A DNA stretch of 64,000 nt from Burkholderia latens (GCF_001718795.1 NZ_CP013435.1:1054001-1118000), one strand, 5' to 3'; counted from the first letter of the stretch, positions 29,407 to 41,774 are shown. Notes: generated from the letters alone by a model not told the origin. Program-made: numbers and translations.

Positions 29407-30200
29407 TGAACCAGGTTACGGAGAGCGCGGTGCAGTTCGACGTCGTCACGCTCTTTCCCGAAATGTTCCGCGCACTGACCGACTGGGGTATCACCAGCCG
29501 GGCTGTGAAGCAGGAGCGCTTTGGGTTGCGTACCTGGAATCCGCGTGATTTCACGACGGACAACTACCGCACGGTCGATGATCGGCCGTACGGCGGCGGT
29601 CCGGGCATGGTGATGCTGGCTAGGCCGCTCGAGGCCGCGATCGGGGCTGCGAAGGCGGCGCAGGCGGAGCAGGGCATCGCGAGCACCCGCGTGGTAATGA
29701 TGTCGCCGCAGGGTGCGCCGTTCACGCACGAGCGGGCGATGCGAATGGCGCAGGAGCCGGGCGTCATCGTGCTGTGCGGCCGATACGAGGCGATCGATCA
29801 GCGACTGCTCGATCGTTGCGTCGACGAGGAGATCAGCCTCGGCGATTTCGTTCTGTCCGGCGGCGAGTTGCCGGCGATGGCGATGATGGATGCCGTCGTG
29901 CGGCTGCTGCCCGGCGTGCTGAACGATGCGCAGTCGGCGGTGCAGGACAGCTTCGCAGACGGGCTGCTGGATTGTCCGCATTACACGCGCCCCGAGGAGT
30001 ACGAAGGGGTGCGCGTGCCGGACGTGCTGCTCGGCGGGCATCATGCCGAGATCGAGAAGTGGCGGCGCCAGGAAGCATTGAGAAATACGTTGCGGAAGCG
30101 GCCGGACCTGATCGTCCGGGCGCGCCGCGAGAAGTTGCTGAGTCGTGCCGACGAGGCGTGGCTTGCGAACCTCGCACGCGAAGCGAAGGACGCCTCCTGA
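29406..30200 (+). CDS. trmD: tRNA (guanine-N1)-methyltransferase
   Basis: Methylates G37 of tRNAs next to the anticodon using SAM, preventing frameshifts. The 264-residue SPOUT-class protein has [39 protein letters not shown], and the knot motif [18 protein letters not shown] with [10 protein letters not shown]. It is translationally coupled to rimM (TAATG overlap) and followed by rplS. Confidence 0.97.
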   Translation: MNQVTESAVQFDVVTLFPEMFRALTDWGITSRAVKQERFGLRTWNPRDFTTDNYRTVDDRPYGGGPGMVMLARPLEAAIGAAKAAQAEQGIASTRVVMMSPQGAPFTHERAMRMAQEPGVIVLCGRYEAIDQRLLDRCVDEEISLGDFVLSGGELPAMAMMDAVVRLLPGVLNDAQSAVQDSFADGLLDCPHYTRPEEYEGVRVPDVLLGGHHAEIEKWRRQEALRNTLRKRPDLIVRARREKLLSRADEAWLANLAREAKDAS

Positions 30201-30333
30201 GGCGGCGTCGCGGGCGGGAAATGGCGGTGCCGTGCATGCGTGCGCGGTGCCTGATGTGAATCCATCCTCTATCGGGGCCAGGCCTGGAAGCAGGCGGGCG
30301 CAAACGCCGACAAGATGGCTTTAGGAGTCAGTG

Positions 30334-30726
30334 ATGAATCTGATCGCAAAACTTGAGCAGGAAGAGATCGAGCGCGCGCTCGCCGGCAAGACGATCCCCG
30401 AATTCGCCCCGGGCGACACGGTGATCGTGAACGTGAACGTGGTTGAAGGTAACCGCAAGCGCGTTCAGGCGTACGAAGGCGTTGTGATCGCAAAGCGCAA
30501 CCGTGGCCTGAACTCGAACTTCATCGTCCGCAAGATCTCGTCGGGCGAAGGCGTCGAGCGTACGTTCCAGACCTACTCGCCGCTGCTGGCGAGCATCGTC
30601 GTGAAGCGTCGCGGTGATGTGCGCCGTGCGAAGCTGTACTACCTGCGCGAGCGTTCGGGCAAGTCGGCTCGAATCAAGGAAAAGCTGGTGTCGAAGGATC
30701 GCGCCGCAGCAGCTTCCCAAGAGTAA
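30334..30726 (+). CDS. rplS: 50S ribosomal protein L19
   Basis: Large-subunit protein of 130 residues near the 30S interface: [20 protein letters not shown] and [20 protein letters not shown] are typical. TTAGGAGTCAGTGATG gives a clear ribosome site. It is the last gene of the operon and a terminator follows immediately. Confidence 0.97.
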   Translation: MNLIAKLEQEEIERALAGKTIPEFAPGDTVIVNVNVVEGNRKRVQAYEGVVIAKRNRGLNSNFIVRKISSGEGVERTFQTYSPLLASIVVKRRGDVRRAKLYYLRERSGKSARIKEKLVSKDRAAAASQE

Positions 30727-30737
30727 GAGCTGTAAGG

Positions 30738-30764
30738 AAAAAGCACCCTCCCGGGTGCTTTTTT
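30738..30764 (+). terminator. Terminator of the rpsP-rplS operon
   Basis: AAAAAGCACCC-TCCC-GGGTGCTTTTTT. Confidence 0.92.
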
Positions 30765-30813
30765 CATTCTGGCGCGACAATATGCTCGATACGACACGAA
30801 TCCGAGAGCCCCA

Positions 30814-31500
30814 TTGAATCGCCGCCCCATCATTGACCCCGAAGTGCTGCCGGTCGAAGGCACCGGCGCCGGCCTGCCGTCCATCGATCCCCGGCTGATG
30901 ACGCCGCCCGGGTTGCGCGAACGTTTCGCGCGCACGCTCGAATGGAGCGTTGAACCTGCCGAGGTGCGGTTGCAGGACGGCGTCGATCCGCGCAGCGCCG
31001 CCGTCCTCGTTCCGCTCGTCGTGCGCGAGAGCGGCCTCACCGTGCTGCTGACGCAGCGCGCGGACCATCTGAACGACCATGCCGGTCAGATCAGTTTCCC
31101 CGGCGGGCGGCGGGAGCCGTTCGATCGCGACGCGACCGCGACCGCGTTGCGCGAAGCGAAGGAGGAGATCGGATTGCCCGCAGAGCCGGTGGAGGTCCTC
31201 GGTGCGCTGCCCGACTATCTGACGGGCACCGGCTTCTGCGTAACGCCCGTGGTGGCGCTCGTGCATCCACCGTTTACCGTTCAGGCCGACACGTTCGAAG
31301 TCGCCGAGATTTTCGAGGTGCCGCTCGCATTCCTGATGAGCCCCGCGAACCACCAGGTGCGCGTGTTCCGCTGGGAAGGCGGCGAGCGTCGTTTTTTTGC
31401 GATGCCTTATCCGAATGACGCATCGACCGGCCATTACTTCATCTGGGGCGCAACTGCAGGCATGTTGCGCAATCTGTACCGCTTCTTGGCGGCCGGATAG
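30814..31500 (+). CDS. CoA pyrophosphatase, Nudix family
   Basis: A 228-residue Nudix hydrolase. The stretch LLTQRADHLNDHAGQISFPGG is the marker that comes before the Nudix box in coenzyme A pyrophosphatases (NudL/CoAse group), and the box itself reads up to ALREAKEEIGLPAEP. The predicted reaction splits CoA or its derivatives into phosphopantetheine and 3',5'-ADP. The start is taken as TTG 30814 because no in-frame ATG lies before the conserved part, so the N-terminus may be shorter. Confidence 0.85.
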   Translation: MNRRPIIDPEVLPVEGTGAGLPSIDPRLMTPPGLRERFARTLEWSVEPAEVRLQDGVDPRSAAVLVPLVVRESGLTVLLTQRADHLNDHAGQISFPGGRREPFDRDATATALREAKEEIGLPAEPVEVLGALPDYLTGTGFCVTPVVALVHPPFTVQADTFEVAEIFEVPLAFLMSPANHQVRVFRWEGGERRFFAMPYPNDASTGHYFIWGATAGMLRNLYRFLAAG

Positions 31501-31620
31501 GCGAGCGCCGGAACCTGCGCGCGCGGCCGGCCCGCGGCCCGTCGCGTCGGCAGCCATCCGTTGCTTACGCTGTGCTATCGTTATGCAAAAAATGACATAA
31601 CTCCGAAGACGGCGCCACGC

Positions 31621-32559
31621 ATGACTTTCTTCTCGGTTCTTCTCGCTCTCATCATCGAACAGGTCCGCGCGTTGTCGCCGAGCAATCCGGTGTTCGCACT
31701 GTTCCAGTTTCATGCGGAAACCGTCGCGCATGGCCTCGACGCCGGCAAGCAAAAACACGGCGTGCTCGCGTGGCTCGCGGTCGTGCTGCCATGGGTACTG
31801 GTCGTCGCACTGATCTACTTCCTGCTGTACAAGGTGAGCTTCGTGCTCGCGTTCATCTGGAACGTCGTCGTCGTCTATTTCACGCTCGGCTTCCGCCAGT
31901 TCAGCCATTACTTCACCGACATCCACCTCGCGCTCAACAACGACGACGTGCCGCGTGCACGCGAGATTCTGCATGAGTGGACGGGCCTCGATACGGTCGA
32001 CATGCCGGTCGGCGAAATCGTCCGTCATACGCTGATTCATGCGGTCGTTGCATCGCATCGCCACGTGTTCGGCGTGTTCTTCTGGTACGTGCTGCCGATC
32101 GGGCCGGCCGGCGCCGTGCTGTACCGCATCTCCGAATATCTCGCGCGCAGCTGGTCGACGCCGGGCGACGAGCGCACGGTCGCGTTCTCGACGTTCGCTC
32201 AGCGCGCATTCTTCGTGATCGACTGGATTCCGTCGCGACTGACTGCGCTCGGTTTCGCGATCGTCGGCAACTTCGAGGACGCGATCTACGCGTGGCGCAA
32301 TCACACACGTCAGTGGCCCGATCCGAACGACGGTGTGCTGCTCGCGGCCGGCAGCGGTGCGCTCGGCGCACGCCTCGCGGGGCCGCTTGCGGAGCCGTCG
32401 AGCCTCGACGCGCTGGCAGTCGGCGACAGCGGCCCGCTGACGGTCGGCGACGATTGCACGCCGCGCACGCTGCAGTCGGCGGTCGGCCTGGTGTGGCGCG
32501 CGGTGATTCTGTGGATGATCCTGTTGTTGATGCTGACGTTGGCAGTCTGGGTTTCGTGA
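31621..32559 (+). CDS. CobD/CbiB-family membrane protein
   Basis: A 312-residue inner-membrane protein with about four hydrophobic helices (for example 58-75, 80-100, 145-160 and a last one at 290-311). HWTGLDT-like EWTGLDTVDMPVGEIVRHTL and the F-W-Y-V-L-P-I-G-P-A-G-A-V-L-Y run match the CobD/CbiB family, which makes adenosylcobinamide-phosphate. No cobalamin genes stand nearby, and beta-proteobacterial versions in this position diverge from true CobD, so a role in cobalamin synthesis is not certain. Confidence 0.75.
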   Translation: MTFFSVLLALIIEQVRALSPSNPVFALFQFHAETVAHGLDAGKQKHGVLAWLAVVLPWVLVVALIYFLLYKVSFVLAFIWNVVVVYFTLGFRQFSHYFTDIHLALNNDDVPRAREILHEWTGLDTVDMPVGEIVRHTLIHAVVASHRHVFGVFFWYVLPIGPAGAVLYRISEYLARSWSTPGDERTVAFSTFAQRAFFVIDWIPSRLTALGFAIVGNFEDAIYAWRNHTRQWPDPNDGVLLAAGSGALGARLAGPLAEPSSLDALAVGDSGPLTVGDDCTPRTLQSAVGLVWRAVILWMILLLMLTLAVWVS

Positions 32560-32587
32560 CACGCTCGCGCGGCGCGCGATGAAATGC

Positions 32588-32613
32588 AAAGGCCGGCTCG
32601 ATGCCGGCCTTTT
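32588..32613. terminator. Bidirectional terminator
   Basis: AAAGGCCGGC-TCGAT-GCCGGCCTTTT between convergent genes; A and T tracts serve both strands. Confidence 0.85.
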
Positions 32614-32636
32614 CGCTGTGGGTCAGGTCATTGTGT

Positions 32637-32954
32637 TCAGTCGTCGAGCGGATCGCGTACCGCGCCGCATTGCCAGCAAGCGGTGAACTGGGCCTCGAGC
32701 AGCTCGCCGCATTGGCGGCAACGCCACGCGACGGCACCGGGCGACGGGTCGTGCGATGCAGCGTCGAGCAGGCGCCGTGCGAGCGCATCGTCGCGCTCGT
32801 CGTCGAGCCATAGCTCCGGCGTGCACGCGTCGGCCGGCAGGCCGCCGAGCGCGCCGGTCGCGTAGCAGTTGTGCAGCTCGCAGCCGATGCCGGCCGCCTG
32901 CAGCACGTTCGCCCAGTGCTGCGCGGTGGCGAGGTCGGGGGCCTTGAAGCGCAT
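32637..32954 (-). CDS. DUF2007 domain protein with C-terminal zinc ribbon
   Basis: A 105-residue protein. Residues 1-70 form a DUF2007-type alpha/beta domain (MRFKAPDLATAQHWANVLQA, then CELHN and PELWLDDE), related to ferredoxin-fold GlnB-like modules called putative signal-transducing proteins. The tail has two C-x2-C pairs (CRQC and CWQC) that should bind zinc. No partner or signal is known. It follows rsgA on the same strand after 58 bp. Confidence 0.8.
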   Translation of the reverse strand: MRFKAPDLATAQHWANVLQAAGIGCELHNCYATGALGGLPADACTPELWLDDERDDALARRLLDAASHDPSPGAVAWRCRQCGELLEAQFTACWQCGAVRDPLDD

Positions 32955-33012
32955 CGCGGCTCCTGTCGGTGAACGCCGGCTCCGGTCCGGCCGTCTTCCG
33001 TCTGCCGAGAAC

Positions 33013-33954
33013 TCAGCGAACGATCTGGCTTGCCTCGTGCACGAGTTGCGCATACAGCGCATGCCGGGACGGCGCAATGCGGCCGTCGGCGACGGCTTCG
33101 AGAATCGCGCAGCCGGGCTCGTGCAGATGATGGCAATTATAGAAACGGCAGTCCGCAAGCAACGGCCGGAACTCCGGAAAAGCGCGCTCGAGCCGGCCTT
33201 CGGTCAGGTGATAGAGGCCGAACTCCTGGAAGCCCGGCGAATCGATCAGCGCACCGCCGCCGTCGAGCGGGTAGAGGCGCGTGAACGTTGTGGTATGGCG
33301 TCCGCTGTTGAGCGCGGCCGAGATTTCACGGGTCGCGGCTTCGGCATCGGGCACGAGCAGGTTCACTAGCGTCGACTTGCCCATCCCCGACTGGCCGAGC
33401 AGGATCGTCGAATGGCCGGCCAGGTGCGGCATCAACTGCGCGCGCGCATCGTCGGGCGCGCCCTTCACCGATAGTTCGAGCACGTCGTAGCCGAGCGCGC
33501 GGTACGGTGCCAGACGCTCGCGGGCGACCGGCAGCGCGGCCTCGACGTCGATCTTGTTCAGCGCGACGAGCGGTTTCAGTTCGTTCGCCTCGGCCGCGAT
33601 CAGCGCCCGGCCGAGCAGGTCCTCGCTGAAATAGGGTTCGGTCGCGAGCACGATCAGCAACTGGTCGAGGTTCGCCGCGAACAGCTTCGACTTGAACTGG
33701 TCGGAGCGGTACAGCAGGTTGCGCCGCTCGCCGATTTCGACGATCACACCCTGATCGGCCGATGCCTGTTCGTACACGACGCGATCGCCGACCGCAATTT
33801 CGCTCTTCTTGCCGCGCGGGAAGCATTGCAGCATCGGGCCGCCGTCGTCGGGCGCGACGATGTAGTGGCGACCGTGCGCCGCGATCACGCGGCCTTCGAC
33901 CCGCGGCGCACCTGATGCGCGGGGAGCCGGCTTGCGGGAGGTCGGCCGGCTCAT
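33013..33954 (-). CDS. rsgA: Ribosome small subunit-dependent GTPase A
   Basis: Circularly permuted GTPase that checks late 30S assembly. The 313-residue protein has an N-terminal OB fold ([16 protein letters not shown]), then G4 (ALNKID) before G1 ([16 protein letters not shown]) and G3 ([10 protein letters not shown]), and a C-terminal zinc knuckle [14 protein letters not shown]. Its start overlaps the upstream protease gene by 4 bp (ATGA). Confidence 0.96.
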   Translation of the reverse strand: MSRPTSRKPAPRASGAPRVEGRVIAAHGRHYIVAPDDGGPMLQCFPRGKKSEIAVGDRVVYEQASADQGVIVEIGERRNLLYRSDQFKSKLFAANLDQLLIVLATEPYFSEDLLGRALIAAEANELKPLVALNKIDVEAALPVARERLAPYRALGYDVLELSVKGAPDDARAQLMPHLAGHSTILLGQSGMGKSTLVNLLVPDAEAATREISAALNSGRHTTTFTRLYPLDGGGALIDSPGFQEFGLYHLTEGRLERAFPEFRPLLADCRFYNCHHLHEPGCAILEAVADGRIAPSRHALYAQLVHEASQIVR

Positions 33955-35210
33955 GCGTGCTGCATCAGGCGGTCGATCCGCTGCGACGCGGGCGGATGCG
34001 AGTAGTAGAAGGCCGTGTAGACGGGATCGGGCGTGAGCGTCGACGCGTTGTCCTCGTAGAGCTTCACGAGCGCGCTGACGAGGTCCTGCGCGTCGGTCTG
34101 GCTGGCAGCGAATGCGTCGGCCTCGAACTCATGCTTGCGCGACGTGAGGCTGCTGAACGGCGTCGCGAAGAACAGGAACACGGGGATCGCGAGGAAGAAC
34201 AGCACGAGCGCGGCGCCCGCATTGCTCGACTCGAGCGACGGCGTGACGCCGAGCCCCGTGTAGAACCACGTACGCTGCGCGAGCCAGCCGAGCAGCGCGA
34301 GCAGCACGAGGCTGAGCACGAACGACACGAGCATCCGCTTCATCACGTGACGGCGCTTGAAGTGGCCGAGTTCGTGCGCGAGCACGGCCTCGATTTCCTG
34401 ACCGGACAGCCGCGCGAGCAGCGTGTCGAAGAACACGATCCGCTTCGATGCGCCGAAGCCGGTGAAATACGCGTTGCCGTGTGCGGAGCGGCGGCTGCCG
34501 TCCATCACGAACAGGCCTTTCGCCGCGAAGCCGCAGCGTTTCATCAGCGACTCGATGCGCGCGCGCAGCGCCTCGTCCGTCAGCGGCTCGAACTTGTTGA
34601 AGAGCGGGGCGATGAAGGTCGGGTAGATCAGCAGTACGAGCATCTGGAACGCGACCCATACGGCCCACGTCCACATCCACCACAGGCTGCCGGCCTGGTT
34701 CATCAGCCACAGCACGACGAACAGCAGCGGCAGGCCCAACACCGCGCCGAGCACCGTGTTTTTCAGCATGTCGGTGAAGAACAGGCGCTTCGTCATTCGA
34801 TTGAAGCCGAAGCGCTGCTCGATCCCGAACTGGCGATAGTACTCGAACGGCACGTCGATCGCGCCCGTGATCACGAGCACCGCGGCGACGAGCGCGACCT
34901 GCTGCCCGTAGCCTCGGCCGAGCCACCCCGTCAGAAGCGTGTCGAGCACGCCGACGCCGCCGAGCAGCGTGAGGCCGACCAGCACGGCCGCGCTGACGAC
35001 GATTTCGAACATCGCGAGCCGCGTGCGCTCGACCGTGTAGTCGGCCGCGCGCTGGTGGGCGGTCAGCGGAATGGTGCTGCTGAACTGCTCGGGCACGCCG
35101 TTGCGGTGTGCGGCGACGAAGCGGATCTGCCGCGACGCGAGCCACAGCTTGGTGACGACCATCGCGACCACGGCGATCGCGAACAGCAGGGTGAACGAAA
35201 AGGGTGACAT
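33951..35210 (-). CDS. M48 family zinc metalloprotease (Ste24/CAAX protease type)
   Basis: An integral membrane protease of 419 residues with several transmembrane helices and the zinc motif [10 protein letters not shown] (H-E-x-x-H) near residue 280, plus a third ligand glutamate in [10 protein letters not shown]. The N-terminal half ([39 protein letters not shown]) matches Ste24-type CAAX prenyl protease 1. Bacteria have no prenylated CAAX proteins, so it more likely acts in membrane protein quality control. It is joined to rsgA by a 4-bp overlap. Confidence 0.92.
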   Translation of the reverse strand: MSPFSFTLLFAIAVVAMVVTKLWLASRQIRFVAAHRNGVPEQFSSTIPLTAHQRAADYTVERTRLAMFEIVVSAAVLVGLTLLGGVGVLDTLLTGWLGRGYGQQVALVAAVLVITGAIDVPFEYYRQFGIEQRFGFNRMTKRLFFTDMLKNTVLGAVLGLPLLFVVLWLMNQAGSLWWMWTWAVWVAFQMLVLLIYPTFIAPLFNKFEPLTDEALRARIESLMKRCGFAAKGLFVMDGSRRSAHGNAYFTGFGASKRIVFFDTLLARLSGQEIEAVLAHELGHFKRRHVMKRMLVSFVLSLVLLALLGWLAQRTWFYTGLGVTPSLESSNAGAALVLFFLAIPVFLFFATPFSSLTSRKHEFEADAFAASQTDAQDLVSALVKLYEDNASTLTPDPVYTAFYYSHPPASQRIDRLMQHA

Positions 35211-35306
35211 CGAAGGCGCCAAAGGGTTCTATGCGAGAATTATATGTTCTTGCGGACCGGCCCCGCTCACGCGATGCCGCCCGCCGTCCGCCATTTTCCA
35301 GGATGA

Positions 35307-35930
<624 letters not shown>

Positions 35931-35964
35931 GCGGGCCGGCATCCGTGCCGCACTCGATCGGCGT

Positions 35965-36579
35965 TCAGCGCCGTGCGCTCTTCGGCCGGAACGCCGCGAC
36001 CACCGCGTCGTCGGTCTCGATGTACGGGCCGCCGATCAGGTCGATGCAATAGGGCACCGCCGCGAAGATGCCGGGTACCGTCGACTTGCCGTCGGCATCG
36101 CGCAGCCCTTCGAGCGTTTCCCGGATCGACTTCGGCTGGCCGGGCAAATTGATGATCAGCGCCGCGTGGTCGGCCCCGGCCGCTTCGCGGATCACCGCGA
36201 CCTGCCGCGACAGGATCGCGGTCGGGACGAAATTCAGGCTGATCTGCCGCATCTGCTCGCCGAATCCCGGCATTTCCTTCGTTGCCACGGCAAGCGTGGC
36301 TTCCGGCGTCACGTCGCGGCGCGCGGGGCCGGTGCCGCCGGTTGTCAGCACGAGATCGCAGCCGGCAACGTCGACGAGTTCGGTCAGCGTGGCCGAGATC
36401 GTCGGCGCGTCGTCCTGGATCAGCCGGGTTTCGGCGCGCCACGGCGACACGAGCGCGGCAGTGAGCCATTGTTGCAGCGCCGGAATCCCCTTGTCCTCGT
36501 AGACGCCCGTGCTGGCACGGTCGCTGATCGACACGAGGCCGACCACGAGTTCGTCCGGGTGATTACGCTTCGTCGTCAT
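35965..36579 (-). CDS. mogA: Molybdopterin adenylyltransferase
   Basis: Adenylates molybdopterin before molybdenum insertion by MoeA. The 204-residue MoaB/Mog protein has [20 protein letters not shown] at the start, [19 protein letters not shown] in the centre, and [17 protein letters not shown] near the end, the last marking MogA. It overlaps the darP gene by 17 bp on the same strand; moeA lies at the far end of this window. Confidence 0.93.
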   Translation of the reverse strand: MTTKRNHPDELVVGLVSISDRASTGVYEDKGIPALQQWLTAALVSPWRAETRLIQDDAPTISATLTELVDVAGCDLVLTTGGTGPARRDVTPEATLAVATKEMPGFGEQMRQISLNFVPTAILSRQVAVIREAAGADHAALIINLPGQPKSIRETLEGLRDADGKSTVPGIFAAVPYCIDLIGGPYIETDDAVVAAFRPKSARR

Positions 36580-37168
36580 GGTCGTCTCCGGCGTCGTCCG
36601 GCGCCGCGTCGCCGTCCGCTTCGTCCGCGCCGCTGGCGGTCTTGATCCACTGGAACAGCTCGCGGAAATAGCGCGGCGGCTTGCCTTGCTGCGCCTCCTT
36701 GCGTGCGTTGCGGATCAGCGTGCGGCCTTCCTGGATGTCGGCTTCGGGGTGCCTGCGGAGGAATTCTGTCAGCGCGTCGTCGCTCGCGAGCAGCTGTTCG
36801 CGCGTGCGCTCGATCCAGTGCAGGCGCGCCGTAGCGGCCTTGTTCACGCCTCGCTGGGCGTCGAGCGCGGTACGCAGCGCGGCCGTTTCGTCGTCGGTCA
36901 GCGACCGCATCACGCGGCCGACGTACTGAAGCTGGCGGCGCTTGCCTTCGTGATCGGTGATCCGGCGCGCCTCGCGCACGGCGTCCGCGAGATCCTCGGG
37001 CATCGGCATGCGTTTGAGCGCGTCTTTCGGCAGGTCGACCAGCGCCTGGCCGAGTTCCTGCAGCGCGTGCATCTCGCGTTTCAACTGGGATTTGCTGGGG
37101 CGATCGTAGCCGTTGTCGTCGTCTTCGGCGGCATGCTCGATCGGCTGGATTCGGGTTTTGCGTGTCAT
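36563..37168 (-). CDS. darP: Dual-action ribosomal maturation protein DarP (YjgA)
   Basis: A 201-residue protein of the DUF615/YjgA family, linked to late 50S assembly in E. coli. Motifs are [40 protein letters not shown], and [20 protein letters not shown]. The ATG at 37168 is used; an in-frame ATG three codons earlier is possible. The C-terminal acidic tail ([11 protein letters not shown]) overlaps the start of mogA. It is divergent from pmbA. Confidence 0.93.
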   Translation of the reverse strand: MTRKTRIQPIEHAAEDDDNGYDRPSKSQLKREMHALQELGQALVDLPKDALKRMPMPEDLADAVREARRITDHEGKRRQLQYVGRVMRSLTDDETAALRTALDAQRGVNKAATARLHWIERTREQLLASDDALTEFLRRHPEADIQEGRTLIRNARKEAQQGKPPRYFRELFQWIKTASGADEADGDAAPDDAGDDHDDEA

Positions 37169-37295
37169 GGGCGGCATTGTATCGCGGCACGGACACCCCA
37201 AGCTTGTCGGTATGGGGCCCCGGACCTTGCTATGATCGCGGGATACGCAACATTTTGAACATGCGGGCGCCCGCCCGCCACCGGATACCAAGACG

Positions 37296-38666
37296 ATGGC
37301 AGCCAATCTCGACGTACAAGCGCGCTATTTCCCGCACACGCAGGACCAGCTCAAGGAAATCGCGTCGGACATCCTCCGCCATGCGAAGGCGCTCGGCGCG
37401 ACCGACGCCGCGACCGAAATCTCCGAAGGCGACGGCCTGTCGGTGTCGGTGCGCCGCGGCGAGGTCGAGACGATCGAACACAACCGCGACAAGATGGTCG
37501 GCGTGACGGTGTTCATCGGCAAGAAGCGCGGCAACGCGAGCACGTCGGATTTCTCGCCGGCCGCGATCAAGGATACGGTCGCCGCCGCGTACAACATCGC
37601 GCGCTTCACGGCCGAGGACGATGCGGCGGGCCTCGCGGAAGCCGAGCTGCTTGAGACCGACCCGCGCGACCTCGATCTTTATCATCCGTGGGCGCTGACG
37701 GCCGACGACGCCGTCGCGCTTGCACGCCGAGCGGAAGACGCCGCGTTTGCGGTCAGCCCGCAGATCCGCAACTCGGAAGGCGCGAGCGTGTCGGCGCAGC
37801 ACTCGCAGTTCGTGCTCGCGACGTCGCGCGGCTTCCTCGCTGGCTACCCGTACTCGCGGCACTACATCGCGTGCGCGCCGATCGCCGGCAGCGGCCGCCA
37901 CATGCAGCGCGACGACTGGTATTCGTCGAAGCGCAGCGCGGTCGACCTCGCGGCGCCCGAAGCCGTCGGGCGTTACGCGGCCGAGCGTGCACTCGCGCGG
38001 ATGGGTGCGCGCCGTCTCGATACGCGCAAGGTGCCCGTGCTGTTCGAGGCGCCGCTTGCGGCCGGCCTGCTCGGCGCGTTCGTGCAGGCCGTCAGCGGCG
38101 GCGCGCTGTACCGCAAGACGTCGTTCCTCGTCGACAGCCTCGGCAAGCCGGTGTTCGCACCGCACGTCCAGATCGTCGAGGATCCGCACGTGCCGCGCGC
38201 GATGGGCAGCGCGCCGTTCGACGAAGAAGGCGTGCGCACGCGCGCGCGCAGCGTCGTCAAGGACGGCGTCGTCGAAGGCTACTTCCTGTCGACCTATTCC
38301 GCGCGCAAGCTCGGCACGCAGACGACCGGCAACGCGGGCGGCTCGCACAATCTCGCGCTGCGCAGCTCGAACACGCAACCGGGTGACGATTTCGACGCGA
38401 TGTTGAAGAAGCTCGGTACGGGCCTGCTGCTGACGGAGCTGATGGGGCAGGGCGTGAATTACGTGACGGGCGACTATTCGCGCGGGGCCGCCGGCTTCTG
38501 GGTCGAGAATGGCGTGATTCAGTATCCGGTCGAGGAAATCACCGTCGCGAGCACGCTGCAGGAGATGTTCCGGCACATCGTCGCGATCGGCGCGGATTCG
38601 ATCGTGCGCGGCACGAAGGAAACCGGCTCGGTGTTGATCGAGCAGATGACGATCGCCGGCCAGTAA
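37296..38666 (+). CDS. pmbA: Metalloprotease subunit TldE/PmbA
   Basis: The non-catalytic partner of TldD in a zinc protease that matures microcins and breaks down unfolded or antitoxin peptides. The 456-residue protein has [55 protein letters not shown] [18 protein letters not shown] and [16 protein letters not shown]. The HExxxH metal motif of TldD is absent, as expected for PmbA. The order darP (opposite strand)-pmbA is conserved in beta- and gamma-proteobacteria. Confidence 0.95.
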   Translation: MAANLDVQARYFPHTQDQLKEIASDILRHAKALGATDAATEISEGDGLSVSVRRGEVETIEHNRDKMVGVTVFIGKKRGNASTSDFSPAAIKDTVAAAYNIARFTAEDDAAGLAEAELLETDPRDLDLYHPWALTADDAVALARRAEDAAFAVSPQIRNSEGASVSAQHSQFVLATSRGFLAGYPYSRHYIACAPIAGSGRHMQRDDWYSSKRSAVDLAAPEAVGRYAAERALARMGARRLDTRKVPVLFEAPLAAGLLGAFVQAVSGGALYRKTSFLVDSLGKPVFAPHVQIVEDPHVPRAMGSAPFDEEGVRTRARSVVKDGVVEGYFLSTYSARKLGTQTTGNAGGSHNLALRSSNTQPGDDFDAMLKKLGTGLLLTELMGQGVNYVTGDYSRGAAGFWVENGVIQYPVEEITVASTLQEMFRHIVAIGADSIVRGTKETGSVLIEQMTIAGQ

Positions 38667-38707
38667 GCGGCGCGGCAGCGGCCGCCAGAAAAACGAAATG
38701 CGTGATC

Positions 38708-38745
38708 AGCCCGACCGGCGCGTGCGAGCCGGTCGGGCTTTTTTG
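38708..38745. terminator. Terminator between pmbA and folA
   Basis: AGCCCGACCGGC (38708-38719) pairs with GCCGGTCGGGCT (38728-38739) around an 8-nt loop, followed by TTTTTT. The genes are convergent. Confidence 0.9.
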
Positions 38746-38759
38746 TCGCGCGTTGCGGG

Positions 38760-39260
38760 TCAGTCGCGCTTGCGCTCGTAGACGACGAACGCATAGCCGA
38801 ACGCGTTCGGCGCGGCCGCCCGATGCGAGTCGCGCGACACTTCGCGCCAGTGCGCGGGATCGGGTGCCGGAAACGACGCGTCGCCGTCGAAGTCTGCGTC
38901 GATCTCGGTGACGATCAGTTTGTCGGCGATCCCGAGACCTTCCGAATAGAGTTGCGCGCCGCCGATCAGGAACGCTTCGGCTGCACCGTCGCGGGCTGCG
39001 AGTGCGAGCGCGTCGGGGAGCGACGTGACCGTGTCGCAGCCGTCGAAGCGGCGCGCGGAATCGCGCGTGACGACGATGTTGCGGCGGCCCGGCAACGGCC
39101 GTCCGATCGACTCGTGGGTCTTGCGCCCCATTACGATCGGCGCACCCATCGTCGTGCGTTTGAAGAACGCGAGATCCTCGGGAAGTTTCCAGGGCAACTG
39201 GTTGTCGCGGCCGATGATGCCGTTGCGGGCGCGGGCGACGATCAGGGTTAACGTCGTCAT
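38760..39260 (-). CDS. folA: Dihydrofolate reductase
   Basis: Reduces dihydrofolate to tetrahydrofolate with NADPH; target of trimethoprim. The 166-residue protein starts [20 protein letters not shown] and has [37 protein letters not shown] and [11 protein letters not shown], typical chromosomal class. The frame is open upstream, but homology starts at this ATG. thyA lies about 2.6 kb away on the opposite strand, with a secreted protein and a sigma-54 activator in between. Confidence 0.96.
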   Translation of the reverse strand: MTTLTLIVARARNGIIGRDNQLPWKLPEDLAFFKRTTMGAPIVMGRKTHESIGRPLPGRRNIVVTRDSARRFDGCDTVTSLPDALALAARDGAAEAFLIGGAQLYSEGLGIADKLIVTEIDADFDGDASFPAPDPAHWREVSRDSHRAAAPNAFGYAFVVYERKRD

Positions 39261-39349
39261 GAAGTCGGGAAGGAGGAAAGCCGGAATGGCGCCGATTCTA
39301 CCGGAAGGACGGCGCGCCCACCGTCGGTATGCGTGCGCCGGCAAGCGTC

Positions 39350-39392
39350 GAAGCCCGCGTATCGCCACCGGCGACGGCGATGCGCGGGCTTC
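39350..39392. repeat. 17-bp-stem hairpin without U tract
   Basis: The two arms (39350-39366 and 39376-39392) pair over 17 bp with one G-T wobble, around a 9-nt loop. No T run follows on either strand. It could be a REP-like element, a structured RNA or part of the folA leader. Confidence 0.55.
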
Positions 39393-39410
39393 CCGTCATC
39401 ACCTGCTCAA

Positions 39411-39446
39411 TAAAAAGAGTGCCCGCCGGGGGACGGACACAAAAAA
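39411..39446 (-). terminator. Terminator of the secreted hypothetical gene
   Basis: On the minus strand a 7-bp stem (GTGTCCG with CGGGCAC) with an 8-nt loop is followed by TCTTTTTA, about 110 nt after the stop of the 108-residue gene. Confidence 0.6.
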
Positions 39447-39552
39447 CGTTCGCGTCACGACGTCGACGCAGCGGAGTCGGCGCGAGTTGCCGCCATGGTT
39501 CATTCGATACGTAATCCTCAACGATTGCGATGCGCGGGCCGTCGTCGCCGGA

Positions 39553-39879
39553 TCATTGATCGAGGCGGATGGGTGCGCTGTGCTCCATCGCGTGCTGCGC
39601 ATCGCCGGGACGCGGCACGGGCGTCGGTACCGGCAGCCGCGCCGGCGGGGCGATCTCGTCCCACAGCGTGACCGACGTCTTGTCGGACGAACGCGGTCGC
39701 GGGACGGCGACCGGCACGATGCCGGACCGCTTGTCGTGATACACATCCGGTGTGTTATCGGCAAGCAGCAGCGCGCGTGCGGATTTCGCGCTTTCTTCCG
39801 CGTGTGCCGGCACGAACTGACACGCAAGCGCGCATGCAATTGCCATCTGCCGGAAAGACAGTGAAAAAGTTGTTCGCAT
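39553..39879 (-). CDS. Secreted hypothetical protein
   Basis: A 108-residue protein that I do not recognise. It has a clear signal peptide (about 1-27, hydrophobic MAIACALACQFVPAHAEE) and a mature part of about 80 residues, rich in Pro, Arg and Ser, with VPVAVPRPRSSDKTSVTLWD and VPTPVPRPGD. CGGAGAACGCGACC precedes the ATG as ribosome site. No cysteine after cleavage and no known fold. It is divergent from the sigma-54 activator across a 497-bp gap. Confidence 0.6.
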   Translation of the reverse strand: MRTTFSLSFRQMAIACALACQFVPAHAEESAKSARALLLADNTPDVYHDKRSGIVPVAVPRPRSSDKTSVTLWDEIAPPARLPVPTPVPRPGDAQHAMEHSAPIRLDQ

Positions 39880-40376
39880 GGTCGCGTTCTCCGATCAGTC
39901 ACGGATTCAGCGAAATGCATGCCATCGCGCGAACAGCGTTGCCGGGCTTGCGCTTCGCGAGCGAGCGCGGAGCGTCGCGAGCGAAAATGCGCGGAAATGT
40001 TTCAGTCGTGAAACGAGCGTGCTCCGGAATATTGCGGATTCAACCGCTACGCGCCAAGGATGAAAATCGGCGCGTGTGTCGATGCATTTGCGGGCCGCTG
40101 CGCGTGCTCTGTGCAGATGATTGACCTGTGTCGACCACTGAGCGATTCGACCGCTCGCCCATTCGCGCCGCAATAAGATTGTCGTACTCGGCGCCTATAA
40201 CCAAGCTGTCGGGACCACACAACAACTGGACGCGATATAAGCGCCATCATGCAAGGCTGGTCGTTGCCGAGCATCGGCATGGCGAATCGAGCCGCTTCGG
40301 CTGACCCGATTCGATCCTTTTTCGCACGCGGCTTGCGTGCGGCAATCGTTAGACGGTTGATGAACGGGGTGGGTAT
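39880..40376. other. 497-bp divergent gap before the sigma-54 activator
   Basis: Unusually long for this window. It contains the inverted repeat GTTTCA-GTCG-TGAAAC at 39999-40014. I find no convincing sigma-54 (GG-N10-GC) element nor a protein gene. Confidence 0.5.
39999..40014. promoter_or_regulatory. Inverted repeat, candidate operator
   Basis: GTTTCA-GTCG-TGAAAC is a perfect 6-bp repeat with 4-nt spacer lying 120 bp upstream of the secreted gene and about 360 bp upstream of the activator. It has the size of an enhancer-binding or repressor site; the regulator is unknown. Confidence 0.35.

Positions 40377-41774
<1,398 letters not shown>

Larger units (their letters stand above)
39261..39552. 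other. Gap between folA and the 108-residue secreted protein
   Basis: About 290 bp with a 17-bp-stem hairpin (39350-39392) and a minus-strand terminator (39411-39446). No convincing gene. It includes the upstream region of folA. Confidence 0.6.

Noticed and set aside
30328..32589. 753-codon minus-strand open frame
   Set aside because: It runs through rplS, the terminator, the Nudix gene and the CobD-like gene on the other strand; not a real gene.
40150..40376. Sigma-54 promoter for the VpsR-like activator
   Set aside because: No GG-N10-GC element with the expected TGGCAC and TTGC halves was found by eye.
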